A DNA stretch of 55,735 bases from Cyclospora cayetanensis (taxonomy: Eukaryota; Apicomplexa; Conoidasida; Eucoccidiorida; Eimeriidae). The translations under genes and the position numbers were made by a program. The notes under the pieces are model-generated. The model worked only from the letters and a program-made list of their open reading frames with translations, had not been told where the DNA came from and searched no databases. The stretch lies in assembly GCF_002999335.1 (NCBI RefSeq), contig NW_020312174.1, positions 1 to 55,735 of the forward strand, in the 5' to 3' direction. This document shows, piece after piece, positions 1-11,328 of this stretch. Numbering within the stretch: position 1 is the first letter of the stretch; each line of letters starts with the position of its first letter.

Positions 1-332
1 GTGCATTTGATAATGCTGGTTTGCGTTGGCGATGTGCAGGAAGTGGGTTGTGCAAGGCATTTGCGGTTTTGGGTGTGGGGGAAGATAAGCAGCCAATGTG
101 TCGTAGCTGTTGTTTGGTACTGCTCGTTCTTTAGAGTTGTGGTGCGGAGTTTTAGTGGAGACTCGCAGGTGTCCGTGTGTTTAGGGGACTGTGGCAGGAT
201 GATACTGAGTTGCCAGTTCGTCTGGAAGCGAGTGGCAGTACGGTTTCTGTGCTTTAATGTGCGTTGGTGTCGTCGTGTCGTATTGCATGTGCTCAAAGCA
301 AGTTTATCAATAACAGCAATAGAACCGCTTAT

Positions 333-342
333 GTGAGTATGG
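333..342 (+). other. Donor-like GTGAGTATGG element (first instance)
   Basis: GTGAGTATGG follows ACCGCTTAT in most monomers (for example 333, 1,230 and 5,687). It resembles a eukaryotic 5' splice site (GTRAGT). No transcript, flanking exon or coding sequence supports a real intron, so the resemblance may be chance. It is listed because it is conserved across much of the array. Confidence 0.25.
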
Positions 343-457
343 GGCTATGCCGAATTTGTGCTTCTTATGATGTGGAGGCGTGTTCCATGGCACGTGGATG
401 GAGAAATGGTCAGTCGTTTTAAGCGTATGGAATGCTTAGGTGTGTTTGCCCGTATGA

Positions 458-472
458 CTAGAGTGGTTCTAG
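458..472 (+). other. Dyad CTAGA-GTGGT-TCTAG (first instance)
   Basis: Arms CTAGA and TCTAG are perfect inverted repeats around GTGGT. The element is followed by GMACGAGCACAT and recurs unchanged in the great majority of monomers at the same phase. Typical changes are CTAGGGTGGTTCTAG and ..GTTCAAG in the right domain. Such a dyad could bind a dimeric protein, but this is inference. Confidence 0.55.
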
Positions 473-568
473 CACGAGCACATAGGCTAGCACTTGACGT
501 CGCTTTGATGCAGAATTATTATGGAGACTGGTGAACATTTGCACACTGCATGACTCAGCAAGTGCGCT

Positions 569-582
569 CTTTGCATGCAAAG
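569..582 (+). other. Palindrome CTTTGCATGCAAAG (first instance)
   Basis: A perfect 14-bp palindrome, also intact at 2,356-2,369 and 9,499-9,512. By eye about 17 of 62 sites keep all 14 bases and about 48 keep the core TGCATGCA. The usual changes are CCTTGCATGCAAAG, CTTTGCATGCAAAC and TTTTCATGCAAAG. The phase is constant, about 52 bp before the next anchor. Confidence 0.65.
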
Positions 583-620
583 GTGTTGGTGGTGTAGGAT
601 GTGGTTTTTCCTGTAGCTAA

Positions 621-1515
621 TGCATGTAGGCTTAGGCCAGCACCTAGCTTCTGTGTTGCAGTGGGATGGCTAGCACTGTTGATATGTGTAGCCGCACGGG
701 GAGGAGCAGGCTGCGCACTGCATTCAAAGTGTGTTTCATGGCGATGCTTATATATTATCGATTGCAGTGGGCGAATCTGAAAGCGACAATTGGAGGACCG
801 AGCGGCATGCATGTTCATGAGAGCCTAAGCACCTTCGAGTGGCTGTACTTCTTTGATGTTTCGCTGTTGAACGTAATGCAGCCTTTGCGCTGATGGTGCG
901 CATTTGCTAATGCCGGTCTGCGTTGGCGATGTACAGGAAGTGGGTTGTGCAAGGCAAGTGCGGTATGGGTGTGCGGGTAGGTAAGCAGCCAATGTGTTGT
1001 AGGTGTCGTTTGGTAACACTGGTCTGATAGACATGTGGTGCGGAGTGTTGTTGAAGACTCTCAGGCGTCCATGCGTTCAGGCAACTGTAGCAGGAGGATG
1101 CTGAGTTGGCAGGTGCTCTGGACGCCAGTGGCAGTACGGTTCCTGTGCTTTAATCTGCGTTGGTGTCGTCGTGTCGTGTTGCATGTGCTCAAAGCAACAA
1201 TATCAATAACAGCAATAGAACCGCTAATGTGAGTATGGAGCTATGCCGAATTGAGCGCTCTAGAAGCTGTGTAGGCTTGGCTCAAGCCATGTGGACGGAG
1301 AAGTGGTCGATTGTTTCCAGCTTATTAAATGCTGATGCGAGCTTCGACATAAGACTAGAGCGGTTCTAGGACGAGCACATAGGCTAGCACTCGGCGTCTT
1401 TCTGATGCGGAATTGATGTGGAGGCTGTTGAACATTAGCATGCTGCATGACTCAGCAAGTGCGCTCCTTGCATGCAAAGGTGTGGGGTGTAGGATGTGGT
1501 TTTTCCTGTAGCTAA
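621..1515 (+). repeat. M1
   Basis: 895 bp. T cassette, G state, palindrome form CCTTGCATGCAAAG. Partner of M10; shares TTCATGAGAGCC. Confidence 0.9.
761..766 (+). other. Acceptor-like ATTGCAG element (first instance)
   Basis: ATTGCAG ends the T, P and S cassettes in most monomers (761-767 here). It resembles a 3' splice site, but the upstream tract is TA-rich rather than pyrimidine-rich. It is altered in several copies: TTGGAG near 1,660, TTGTAG near 3,440 and 5,220, TTGCTG near 13,255 and 32,840. It is absent from the X cassettes. Confidence 0.22.
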
Positions 1516-2405
1516 TGCATGTAGGCTCAGGCCTGCAGTTAGCTTGTGTGTTGCAATGGGATGGCTAGCACTGTTGATATGTGTAGTCGCACGGGGAGGA
1601 GCAGGTTGTGCACTGCACTCGAAGTGTGTTTCACTTGGACGCGTATATATTGTTTATTGGAGTGGGCGATTCTAAAAGCGGCAATTGGAGGAGCGAACGG
1701 CATGCATGTTATATAAGAGCCTAAGCACCTTCGAGTGGCTGTACTTCTTTGATGTTTCGCTGTTGTAGTTAATGCAGCCTTTGCGCTGATGGAGCGCATT
1801 CGCTAATGCCGGTCTGCGTTGGCGATATGCAGAAAGTGGGTTGTGCAAGGCAAGTGTAGTTTGGGTGTGGAGGCGGCTAGGCAACCAATGTGTCGTAGGT
1901 GTCGTTTGGTACTAGTGGTCTGTTAGACATGTGGTTCAAAGTGTGAGTGGAGGCTTGCAGGCGTCCGTGTGTTTAGTGGACTGTGGCAGGAGGATGCTGA
2001 GTTGGCAGTTCGTCTGGACGCCAGTGGCAGTACGGTCGCTGTGGTTTAGCCTCGCTTGGTGTTTTGTTTTATTGCATGTGCTCAAGGCAACAATGTCAAT
2101 AGCATAAAAACCGCTTATGTGAGTATGGGGCTATGCCGACCCCTTGTTCTGTAGCATGTGTAGGCTTGCCTCAAAGCGTGTGGATGGAGAAGTGGTCAGT
2201 CGTTTCTAGCGTATGGAATCCTTATGCGAGCTTGGCCATAAGACTAGAGTGGTTCTAGGACCAGCACATAGGCTGACATGTGCCGTCGCTTTGTTGCGGA
2301 ATCGATATGGGCGTTAGTGAACATTTGCAAGGCTGAATGACCCAGGCAGTGCACTCTTTGCATGCAAAGGTGTGGGGTGTAAGATGTGGTTTTTCCTGTA
2401 GCTAA
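1516..2405 (+). repeat. M2
   Basis: 890 bp. T cassette with TTGGAG instead of TTGCAG. G state followed by TTATATAAGAG in place of TTCAGGAGAG. Intact palindrome. Partner of M11. Confidence 0.9.
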
Positions 2406-3300
2406 TGCATGTAGGCTTAGGCCAGCAGCTAGCTTGTGTGTTGCAGTGGGATAGCTAGCACTGTTGATATGTGCAGCCGCAGGGGGAGGAGTAGGCTGCC
2501 CGCTGCACTCGAAGTGTGTTTCACTTGGATGCTTGCATATTGTTTATTGCAGTCAGCGAATGTGGAAGCGACAATCGGAGGACTCAGTGGCACGCATGTT
2601 GAGGAGAGCCTAAGCACCTTCGAGTGGCTGTAGTTCTTTGATGTTTCGGTGCTGTACGTAATGCAGCCTTTGCGCTGATGATGCGCATTTGCTCATGCCG
2701 GTCTCGGTTGACGATGTGCAGAAAATGGGTTGTACAAGGCAAGTGTGGTTTGGGTGTGAAGGCGGATAAGCGTCCAATGTGTTGCAGGTGTCGTTTGGTA
2801 TCACTGGTCCTTTAGATATGTGGTGCGGAGTGTTACTGGAGACTTGCAGGCGTCCGTGTGTTTAGTGGACTGTGGCAGGACGATTCTGAGTTGGCAGGTG
2901 CTCTGGACGCCAGTGGCTGTAAGCTTTCTGTGCTTTAATCTGCGTTGGTGTCGTCGTGTCGTATTGCATGTGCCCAAAGCAACAATATCAATAGCAGCAA
3001 TAGAACCGCTTATGTGAGTATGGAGCTATGCCGAATCGGTGCACTAGAAGGTGTATAGCCTTGGCTCAAGGCATGTGGATGGAACAGTGGTCAGTTGTTT
3101 CTAGCTTATGGAATGCTTATGCGAGCTTGCCCATTAGACTAGAGCGGTTCTAGCACGAGTACATAGGCTAGCGCTCGGCGTCGCTTTGATGCGGAATCGA
3201 TATGGAGGCTGGTGAACATTTGCAAGGCCGAATGACTCAGCAAGTGCGCTTCTTGCATGCAAAGGTGTGGGGTGTAGCATGTGGTTTTTCCTGTAGCTAA
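2406..3300 (+). repeat. M3
   Basis: 895 bp. T cassette followed by TCAGCG, a variant shared with M12. CACGCATG. Palindrome CTTGCATGCAAAG. Confidence 0.9.
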
Positions 3301-4190
3301 TGCATGTAGGCTCAGGCCAGCAGTTAGCTTGTGTGTTGCAGTGGGATGAATAGCACTGTTGATATGTGTAGTCGCACGGGGAGGAGCAGGCTGTGCACTG
3401 CACTCGAAGTGTGTTTCCCTGGATGCTCACATATTGCCTATTGTAGTGGGCAAATCTGAAAGCGACAATTGGAGGACAGAGCGGCATCCTTGTTCAGGAG
3501 AGCCTAAGCACCTTCGAGTGGCTGTCGTTCTTTGATGTTTCGCTGTTGTAGTTAATGCAGCCTTTGCGCTGATGGAGCGCATTTGCTAATGCCGGTCTGC
3601 GCTGGCGATTCTCAGCTAGTGGGTTGTGCAAGGCAAGTGCGGTTTGAGTGTGGGAGCGGCTAAGCAGCCAATGTGTCATAGGGATCGTTTGCTACCACTA
3701 GTCTGATAGACGTGTGGTGCGGAGTTAGTGGAGCCTCGTAGGCGTCCGTGCGTTTAGTGGACTGTGGCAGGAGGATGCTAAGTTAGCAGTTCGTCTGGAA
3801 GCCCGTGGCAGTACGGTTCCTGTGCTTTAACCTGCGTTGGTGTCGTCGTGTCGTATTGCGTGTGCTCAAAGCAAGTTTATCAATAACAGCAATAGAACCG
3901 CTTATGTGAGTATGGGGCTATGCCGAGTTGGTGTTCTATTCGATTGGAGGCATGTTCCATGGCATGTGAATGGAGAAGTCGTCAGTTGACTTCAGAGCAT
4001 GGAATGTCTATGCGAGCTTGGCCATAAGACTAGAGTGGTTCTAGGACGAGCACATAGGCTAGCACTCGGCGTCGCTTTGATGCGGAATTGATATGGAGGC
4101 TGGTGAGCACTAGCACGCTGCATGACTCAGCAAGTGCGCTCCTTGCATGCAAAGGTGTGGGGTGCAGAATGTGCATTTTGCTGTAGCTAA
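3301..4190 (+). repeat. M4
   Basis: 890 bp. TTTCCCTGGATGC and CACATATTGCCTATTGTAG, shared with M9 and M13. C state. Palindrome CCTTGCATGCAAAG. Confidence 0.9.
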
Positions 4191-5081
4191 TGCATGTAGC
4201 CTTAGGCCTGCAGTTAGCTTGTGTGTTGCAGTGGGATGACTAGCACTGTTGATATGTGTAGTCGCAGGGGGAGGAGCACGCTGCCCACTGCACGTGAAGT
4301 GTGTTTCCCGTGCATGCTCATATGGTATCTATTGCAGTGGGCGAATCTGAAAGCGACAATTGGAGGACAGAGCGGCATGCATGTTCAGGAGCGTCTATGC
4401 ACCTTCGAGTGGCTGTACTTCTTTGATGTTTCGGTGTTGTACGTAATGCAGCCTTTGCACTGAACGCGTTCGCTGATGCCGGTCTCGGTTGGCGATGTCC
4501 AGGAAGTGGGTTGTGCAAGGCGAGTGCGGTTTGGATGTGGGAGCGGCTAAGCAGCCAATGTGTTGCAGGTGCTGTTTGGTACCACTATTCATTTACACAT
4601 GTAGTGTGGAATGTGGGTGGAGGTTTGCAGGCGTCCGTTCATTTTGTGGACTGCGGCAGGACGTTGCTGAGTCGGCAGGTCCTCTAGAAGCGAGTGGCAG
4701 TACGGTTTCTGTGCTTAAATCTGCGTTGGTGTCGTCGTGTGGTATTGCATGTGCTCAAAGCAGCAATATCAATAACAGCAATAGAACCGCTTAGGTGAGT
4801 ATGGAGCTTTGCGGAATCGGTGCACTATAGAATATCGAGGCGTGTTCCATGGCATGTGGATGGAGAAGTGGTGCGTGGCTTCCACCTTAGGGAGTGGCTA
4901 TGCAAGTTAGGCCATAAGACTAGAGTGGTTCTAGCACGAGCACATAGCCTAGCACTTGGCCTCGCTCTGATGCGAAATTGACATGGAGGCTGGTGAACAT
5001 TTGCAAGGCCGAATGACTCAGCAAGTGAGCTTCTTGCATGCAAATGTGTGGGGTGTAGGATGTGCATTTTGCTGTAGCTAA
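4191..5081 (+). repeat. M5
   Basis: 891 bp. Anchor ends TAGCC. CATATGGTATCTATTGCAG resembles M14. G state. Palindrome CTTGCATGCAAAT. Confidence 0.9.
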
Positions 5082-5973
5082 TGCATGTAGGCTTACGCCG
5101 GCAGTCAGCTTCTGTGCTCTAGGGGGATGGCTAGCACTGTTGATATGTGTAGTCGCACGGGGAGGAGCAGGCTGTGCACTGCACTCGAAGTGTATTTCAC
5201 TTGGATGCTCACATATTGCCTATTGTAGTGGGCAAATCTGAAAGCGACAATTGGAGGACCGACTGGCATCTATGTTCATGAGAGCCTAATCACCTTCGAG
5301 TGCCTGTACTTCTTTGATGTTTCGCTGTTGTAGTTAATGCAGCCTTTGCGCTGATGGTGCGCATTTGCTATTACCGGTCTGCGTTGGCGATTCTCAGCTA
5401 GTGGGTTGAGCAAGGCAAGTGCGGTTTGGGTGTGGGAGCGGCTAAGCAGCCAATGTGTCGTAGGTGTCGTTTGCTACCTCTGGTCCTTTAGACATGTGGT
5501 TCGGAGCGTTAGTGTTGACTAGCACGTGGCCGTGTGTTTAGGGGACTGTGGCAGGAGGATGCTGAGTTGCCAGTTCGTCTGGAAGCCAGTGGCAGTACGA
5601 TTCCTGTGCCTAAATCTGCCTTGATGTCGTGTCGTAGTGCATGTGCTCAAAGCAAGTTTATCAATAGCAGCAATAGAACCGCTAATGTGAGTATCGGGCT
5701 ATGCCCAATTGGTGCACTAGAAGGTGTGTAGGCTTGGCTCAAGCCATGTGGATGGAACAGTGGTCAGGTGTTGGCAGTATATGCAATGTTTTGCGCGAGC
5801 GTGACCATAAGACTAGAGTGGTTCTAGCACGAGCACATAGGCTAGCACTTGGCGTCGCTCTTATGCGGAATTGATATGCAGGCTGGTGAACATTTGCACG
5901 CTGCATGACTCAGCAAGTGCGCTCTTTGCATGCAAAGTTGTGGGGTGTAGGATGTGGTTTTTCCTGTAGCTAA
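5082..5973 (+). repeat. M6
   Basis: 892 bp. CACATATTGCCTATTGTAG as in M4. CATCTATG, a unique state. Intact palindrome. Confidence 0.9.
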
Positions 5974-6866
5974 TGCATGTAGGCTCAGGCCAGCGGCTAG
6001 CTTCTGTGCTGTAGTGGGATGGCTAGCACTGTTGATATGTGTAGTCGCAGGGGGAGGAGCACGCTGCCCACTGCACTCGAATTGTTTTTCACTTGGGCGC
6101 TCATATATTATCTATTGCAGTGGGCGAATGTCAAAGCGACAATTAAAGGACTTAGCGGCATGCATGTTGAGGAGAGCCTAAGCACCTTCGAGTGGCTGTA
6201 CTTCTTTGATGTTTCGGTGCTGTACGTAATGCAGCCTTTGCGCTGATGATGCGCATTTGCTAATGCCGGTCTCGGTTGACGATGTGCAGAAAATGGGTTG
6301 TGCAAGGCAAGTGCGTTTTCGGTGTCGGGGCGGCCAAGCAGCCAATGTGTCGTAGGTGGTGTTTGGTACTAGTTGTTCTTAGACACGTGGTTCGGAGTGT
6401 TACTGGAGGCTCGCAGGCGTCCGTGCGTTAAGGGTACTGTGGCAGGACGATGCTGAGTTGGCAGGTCCACTGGACGCCAGTGGCAGTACGGTTCCTGTGC
6501 TTTAATCTGCATTGGTGTCGTCGTGTCGTATTCCACGTGCTTAAAACAAGAATATCAATAGCAGCAATAGAACCGCTTATGTGAGTGTGGAGCTATGCCC
6601 AATTGGTGCACTAGAAGGTGTTTAGGCTTGGCTCAAGACATGTGGATGGAGAAGTGGTCAGTTGGTACTAGCGGATGTAGCGTCTATGCAAGCTTGGCCA
6701 TTAGACTAGAGTGGTTCTAGCACGAGCACATAGGCTAGCACTCGGCGTCGCTTTGATGAGGAATTGATATAGAGGCTGGTGAACATTTGCAAGGCCGAAT
6801 GACTCAGCAAGTGCGCTCCTTGCATCAAAGGTGTGGGGTGCAGCATGTGCATTTTGCTGTAGCTAA
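5974..6866 (+). repeat. M7
   Basis: 893 bp. T cassette, AATTAAAGGACTTAGCGG, G state. Palindrome broken to CCTTGCATCAAAGG. Confidence 0.9.
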
Positions 6867-7762
6867 TGCATGTAGGCTCAGGCCAGCAGTTAGCTTCTGT
6901 GCTGTAGTGGGATGGCTAGCACTGTTGTTGTGTGCAGTTGCACTTTGAGGAGTAGGCTGCGCACTGCACTCGAAGTGTGTTGTGCGTGGATGCTCACGTA
7001 TTGTCTATTGCATTGGCCGAAGATAAAAACGACAATTGGATGTCCGAGCGCCATATATGTCCAGAAGAGCCTAAGAACCTTCGAGTGGCTGTCGTTCTTT
7101 GATGTTTCGCTGTTGTACGCAATGCAGCCGTTGCGCTGATGGTGCGCGATTGCTATTGCCGGTGTGCGTTGGCGATGTCCAGCTAGTGGGTTGTGCAAGG
7201 CAAGTGCGATTTGGGTGTGGAAGCGGCCAAGCAGCCAATGTGTTGTAGGTGTTGCTTGGTACCATTGATCTCCTAGACATGTGGTTCGAAGTGTGAGTGG
7301 AGGCTCTCAGGCGTCCGTGCGTTTAGGGTACTGTGGCAGGACGTTGCTGAGTTGGCAGGTCCACTGGACGCCAGTGGCAGTACGGTTCCTGGGGTTTAGT
7401 CTGCCTTGGTGGTGTCGTCGTGTGGTATTGCATGTGCTCAAAGCAACAATATCAATAACAGCGATAGAAACGCTTATGTGAGTATGGGGCTATGCCAATC
7501 GGTGCTTCATAACATGCGGAGGCTTGTTCCATGGCATGTGAATAGAGATGTCGTCAGTTGTTTCTAGTGTATGGAATGTCTATGCAAGCTTGGCCATAAG
7601 GCTAGAGTGGTTCTAGGACCAGCACATAGGCTAGCGCTTGGCGTCGCTTTGATGCGGAATCAATTTGGGGACTGGCGAACATTTGCACACTGCATGACTC
7701 AGAAAGTGCGCTCCTTGCATGCAAAGGTGTGGGGTGTAGGATGTGGTTTCCCCTGTAGCTAA
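6867..7762 (+). repeat. M8
   Basis: 896 bp, joint longest. TGTTGTGTGCAGTTGCACTT, ATTGCATTGGCC, AAAACGACAATTGG, CATATATG. GGTGTGCGTTGG at 7,161 is shared with M17. Confidence 0.9.
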
Positions 7763-8657
7763 TGCATGTAGGGTTAGGCCTGCCGTTAGCTTCTGTGCTG
7801 TAGTGTGATGGCTAGCACTGTTGTTATGTGTAGTCGCAGGGGGAGGAGCAGGCTGTGCACTGCACTCGAAGTGTGTTTCCCTGGATGCTCACATATTGCC
7901 TATTGTAGTGGGCAAAGCTGAAAGCGACAATTGGAGGACCGAGCGGCATCCTTGTTGAGGAGAGCCTAAGCACCTTCGAGTGGCTGTACTTCTTTGATGT
8001 TTCGCTGTTGTAGTTAATGCAGCCTTTGCGCTGATGGAGCGCATTCGCTAATGCCGGTCTGCGTTGGTGATGTGCAGAAGGTGGGTTGTGCAAGGCGAGT
8101 GCGGTTTAGGTGTGGGGGCGGCTAAGCAGCCAATGTGTCGTACGTATCGTTTGGTACCACTGGTCCTTTAGACATGTGGTTCGGAGTGTTGTTGGAGACT
8201 CGCAGGCGTCCGTGCGTTTAGGGGACTGTGGCAGGATGATACTGAGTTGCCAGTTCGTCTGGAAGCGAGTGGCAGTACGGTTCCGGTGCTCTAACCTGCG
8301 TTGGTGTCGTCATGTCGTATTGCATGTGCTCAAAGCAAGTTTATCAATAACAGCAATAGAACCGCTCATGTGAGTATGGGGCTATGCCGAATTTGTGCTT
8401 CTTATGATGTGGAGGCGTGTTCCATGGCACGTGGATGGAGAAATGGTCAGTCGTTTTAAGCGTATGGAATGCTTAGGTGTGTTTGCCCGTATGACTAGAG
8501 TGGTTCTAGCACGAGCACATAGGCTAGCACTTGGCGTCGCTCTGATGCGGAATTGATATTGAGGCTGGTGAACATTTGCACGCTGCATGACTCAGCAAGT
8601 GCGCTCTTTGCATGCAAAGGTGTTGGTGGTGTAGGATGTGGTTTTTCCTGTAGCTAA
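7763..8657 (+). repeat. M9
   Basis: 895 bp. TTTCCCTGGATGC cassette as in M4. C state with TTGAGGAG. Intact palindrome plus GGTGTTGGTGGTG as in M0. Confidence 0.9.
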
Positions 8658-9548
8658 TGCATGTAGGCTTAGGCCAGTAGTTAGCTTCTGTGCTGTAGTG
8701 GGATGGCTAGCACTGTTGATATGTGTAGTCGTAGGGGGAGGAGCACGCTCCCCACTGCACGTGAGGTGTGTTTCACTTGGGTGCTTAGATATGATGTATT
8801 GCAGTGGGCGAATCTGAAAGCGACAATTGGAGGACCGAGCGACATGCATGTTCATGAGAGCCTAAGCACCTTCGAGTGAGTGTCGTTCTTTGATGTTTTG
8901 GTGTTGTACGTAATGCAGCCTTTGCGCTGATGGTGCGCATTGGATCATGCCGGTCTGCGTTGGCGATTCTCAGCTAGTGGGTTGTGCAAGGCAAGTGCGG
9001 TATGGGTGTGCGGGTAGGTTAGCAGCCAATGTGTTGTAGGTGTCGTTTGGTACCACTGATCTCCTAGACATGTGGTGCGGAGTGTTGTTGAAGACTCTCA
9101 AGCTTCCGAGTGTTTAGGGGACTGTAGCAGGACGATGCTGAGTTGGCAGGTGCTCTGGAGGCGAGTGGCAGTACGGTTCCTGTGCTTAAATATGCTCTGT
9201 CGTCGTGTCGTATTGCATGTGCTCAGAGCAACAATATCAATAGCAGCAATAGAAACGCTTAGGTGAGTATGGGGCTATGCCGAATTGGTGCTCTAGAAGG
9301 TGTGTAGGCTTACCTCAAGCCATGTCGATGGAGAAGTGGTCAGTTGTTTCTAGTGTATGGAATGCTTATGCGTGCTTGTCCATAAGACTAGAGTGGTTCT
9401 AGCACGAGTACATAGACTAGCACTTGGCGTCACTTTGATCCAGAATTGATATGGAGGCTGGTGAACATTTGCACACTGCATGACTCAGGCAGTGCGCTCT
9501 TTGCATGCAAAGGTGTGGCGTGTAGGATGTGGTTTTTCCTGTAGCTAA
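8658..9548 (+). repeat. M10
   Basis: 891 bp. GATATGATGTATTGCAG cassette. GACATGCATG. Intact palindrome at 9,499-9,512. Partner of M1. Confidence 0.9.
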
Positions 9549-10438
9549 TGCATGTAGGCTTAGGCCAGCAGTTAGCTTGTGTGTTGCAGTGGGATGGCTA
9601 GCACTGTTGATACGTGTAGTCGCAGGGTGAGGAGCAGGCTGCGCGCTGCACTCGAAGTGTGTTTCACTTGGACGCTTATATATTGTTTATCGCAGTGGGC
9701 GAATCTGAAAGCGACACTTGGAGGACCGAGGGCCATCCGTGTGCAGGAGCCCCTAAGCACCGTCGAGTGGCTGTCGTTCTTTGATGTTTCGCTGTTGTAC
9801 GTAATGGGCCCTTTGCGCTGATGGAGCGCATTTGCTAATGCCGGTCTGCGTTGGCGATGTACAGGAAGTGGGTTGTGCAAGGCAAGTGCAGAATGGTTGT
9901 GGGGGCGGATAAGCAGCCAATGTGTCGTAGGTGTCGTTTGGTACCACAGGTCTGATAGACATGTTGTGCGGAGTGTTAGTGTAGGCTTGCATGCGTCCGT
10001 GCGTTTAGGGCACTGTGGCAGGAGGATGCTGAGTTGGCAGGTCCTGGACGGCAGTGGCAGTACGGTTGCTGTGCTTTAATCTGCCTTGATGTCGTGTGGT
10101 ACTGCATGTGCTCAAAGCAACAATATCAATAGCAGCAATAGCACCGCTTATGTGAGTGTAGGGCTATGCCGACTCCTTGTTCTGTAGCATGTGTAGGCTT
10201 GCCTCAAAGCATGTGGATGGAGAAGTGGCCAGTTGTTTCTAGCTCATGGAATGCTTACGCGAGCTTGTCCATAAGACTAGAGTGGTTCTAGAACCAGCAC
10301 ATAGGCTAGCACTCGGCGTCGCTTTGTTGCGGAATCGATTTGGGCGTTAGTGAACATTTGCAAGGCTGAATGACCCAGGCAGTGCACTCTTTGCATGCAA
10401 AGGTGTGGCGTGTAGGATGTGGTTTTTCCTGTAGCTAA
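9549..10438 (+). repeat. M11
   Basis: 890 bp. TTTATCGCAG, GACACTTGG, CATCCGTG, and AATGGGCCCTTTGCGC, which is also found in M17. Intact palindrome. Confidence 0.9.
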
Positions 10439-11328
10439 TGCATGTAGGCTTAGGCCAGCAGTTTGCTCGTGTGTTGCAGTGGGATGGCTAGCACTGTTGA
10501 TATGTGTAGTAACAGGGGGAGGAGTAGGCTGCCCATTGCACTCAAAGTGTGTTTCACTTGGATGCTTATATATTGTTTATTGCAGTCAGCGAATCTGAAA
10601 GCGACAATTGGAGGACTCAGTGGCATGCATGTTGAGGAGAGCCGAAGCACCTTCGAATGCCTGTGCTTCTTTGATGTTTCGGTGCCGTACGTAACGCGGC
10701 GTTTGCGCTGATGATGCGCATTTGCTCATGCCGGTCTCGGTTGACGATGTGCAGAAAGTGGGCTATGGAAGGCAAGTGTGGTTTGGGTGTGAAGGCGGAT
10801 AAGCGTCCAATGTGTTGCAGGTGGTGCTTGGTACCACTGCTTTTTTACACATGTTGTTCGGAGTGTTGTGGAGGCTCGCAGGCGTCCGTGCGTTTAGTGG
10901 TCTGTGGCAGGACGATGCTGAGTTTGCAGGTTGTGTGGACGCCAATGGCAGTACGGTTCCTGTGCTTTAATCTGCGTTGGTGTCGTGTCGTATTGCATGT
11001 GCTCAAAGCAGCAATATCAGTAGCAACAATAGAACCGCTAATGTGAGTATGGAGCTATGCCCAATTAATGCTCTAGAAGGTGTGTAGGCTTGGCTCAAGA
11101 CATGTGGATGAAACAGTGGTCAGTTGTTTCCAGCTTGTTGAATGCTTATGCAAGCTTGACCATTAGACTAGAGTGGTTCTAGCACGAGTACATAGGCTAG
11201 CGCTCGGCGTCGCTTTGATGCGTTATTGATGTGGAGGCTGGTGAACATTTGCACGCTGCATGACTCAGCAAGTGCGTTGTTTGCATGCAAAGGTGTGGGG
11301 TGTAGGACGTGCTTTTTGCTGTAGCTAA
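10439..11328 (+). repeat. M12
   Basis: 890 bp. T cassette with TCAGCG as in M3. G state. Palindrome TGTTTGCATGCAAAG. Confidence 0.9.

Larger units (their letters stand above)
1..620 (+). repeat. M0, partial monomer at the left edge
   Basis: It lacks about the first 270 bp of a monomer. From about 185 it is the 9-shift partner of M9. Intact 14-bp palindrome, then the insertion-like GGTGTTGGTGGTG also seen near 8,620, 53,177 and 54,048. Confidence 0.9.
185..4790 (+). repeat. Copy A of a 9-monomer-shift duplication
   Basis: This stretch (second half of M0 through most of M5) matches 8,222-12,815 at an offset of 8,028-8,037 bp, which is nine monomers. Rare variants are shared in the same order. 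They include the block around 354-470 (partner 8,391-8,507), GTGCGGTATGGGTGTGCGGG near 958 (partner 8,995), GTTGAAGACTCTC near 1,046, CTATGCCGACYCCTTGTTC at 2,131 (partner 10,164), TGAATGACCCAGGC near 2,334, GGTCTCGGTTGACG near 2,700, CTGCGCTGGCGATTCTCAGC near 3,598, AAGTTAGCAGTTCG near 3,780, and TGCTGAGTCGG at 4,665 (partner 12,700). Some patches between markers differ more, so the copy is mosaic. Confidence 0.78.

Noticed and set aside
180..186. Telomere repeat TTTAGGG
   Set aside because: It occurs as a single heptamer in some left-domain monomers and changes to TTTAGGC to the right. There are no tandem heptamers, so it does not show telomere identity.
458..472. CENP-B box
   Set aside because: The dyad CTAGAGTGGTTCTAG does not match the NTTCGNNNNANNCGGGN core.
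468..500. RNA polymerase III internal promoter or tRNA-like B box (GGTTCTAGCAC)
   Set aside because: The purine after GTTC and the final C of the GWTCRANNC consensus are not matched, no A box at proper spacing is seen, and there is no cloverleaf or T-run terminator.
750..767. TATA-box promoter in CATATATTATC before TTGCAG
   Set aside because: TA-rich text is present only in T cassettes and is replaced by GTTATGAGC in P monomers. No downstream gene exists.
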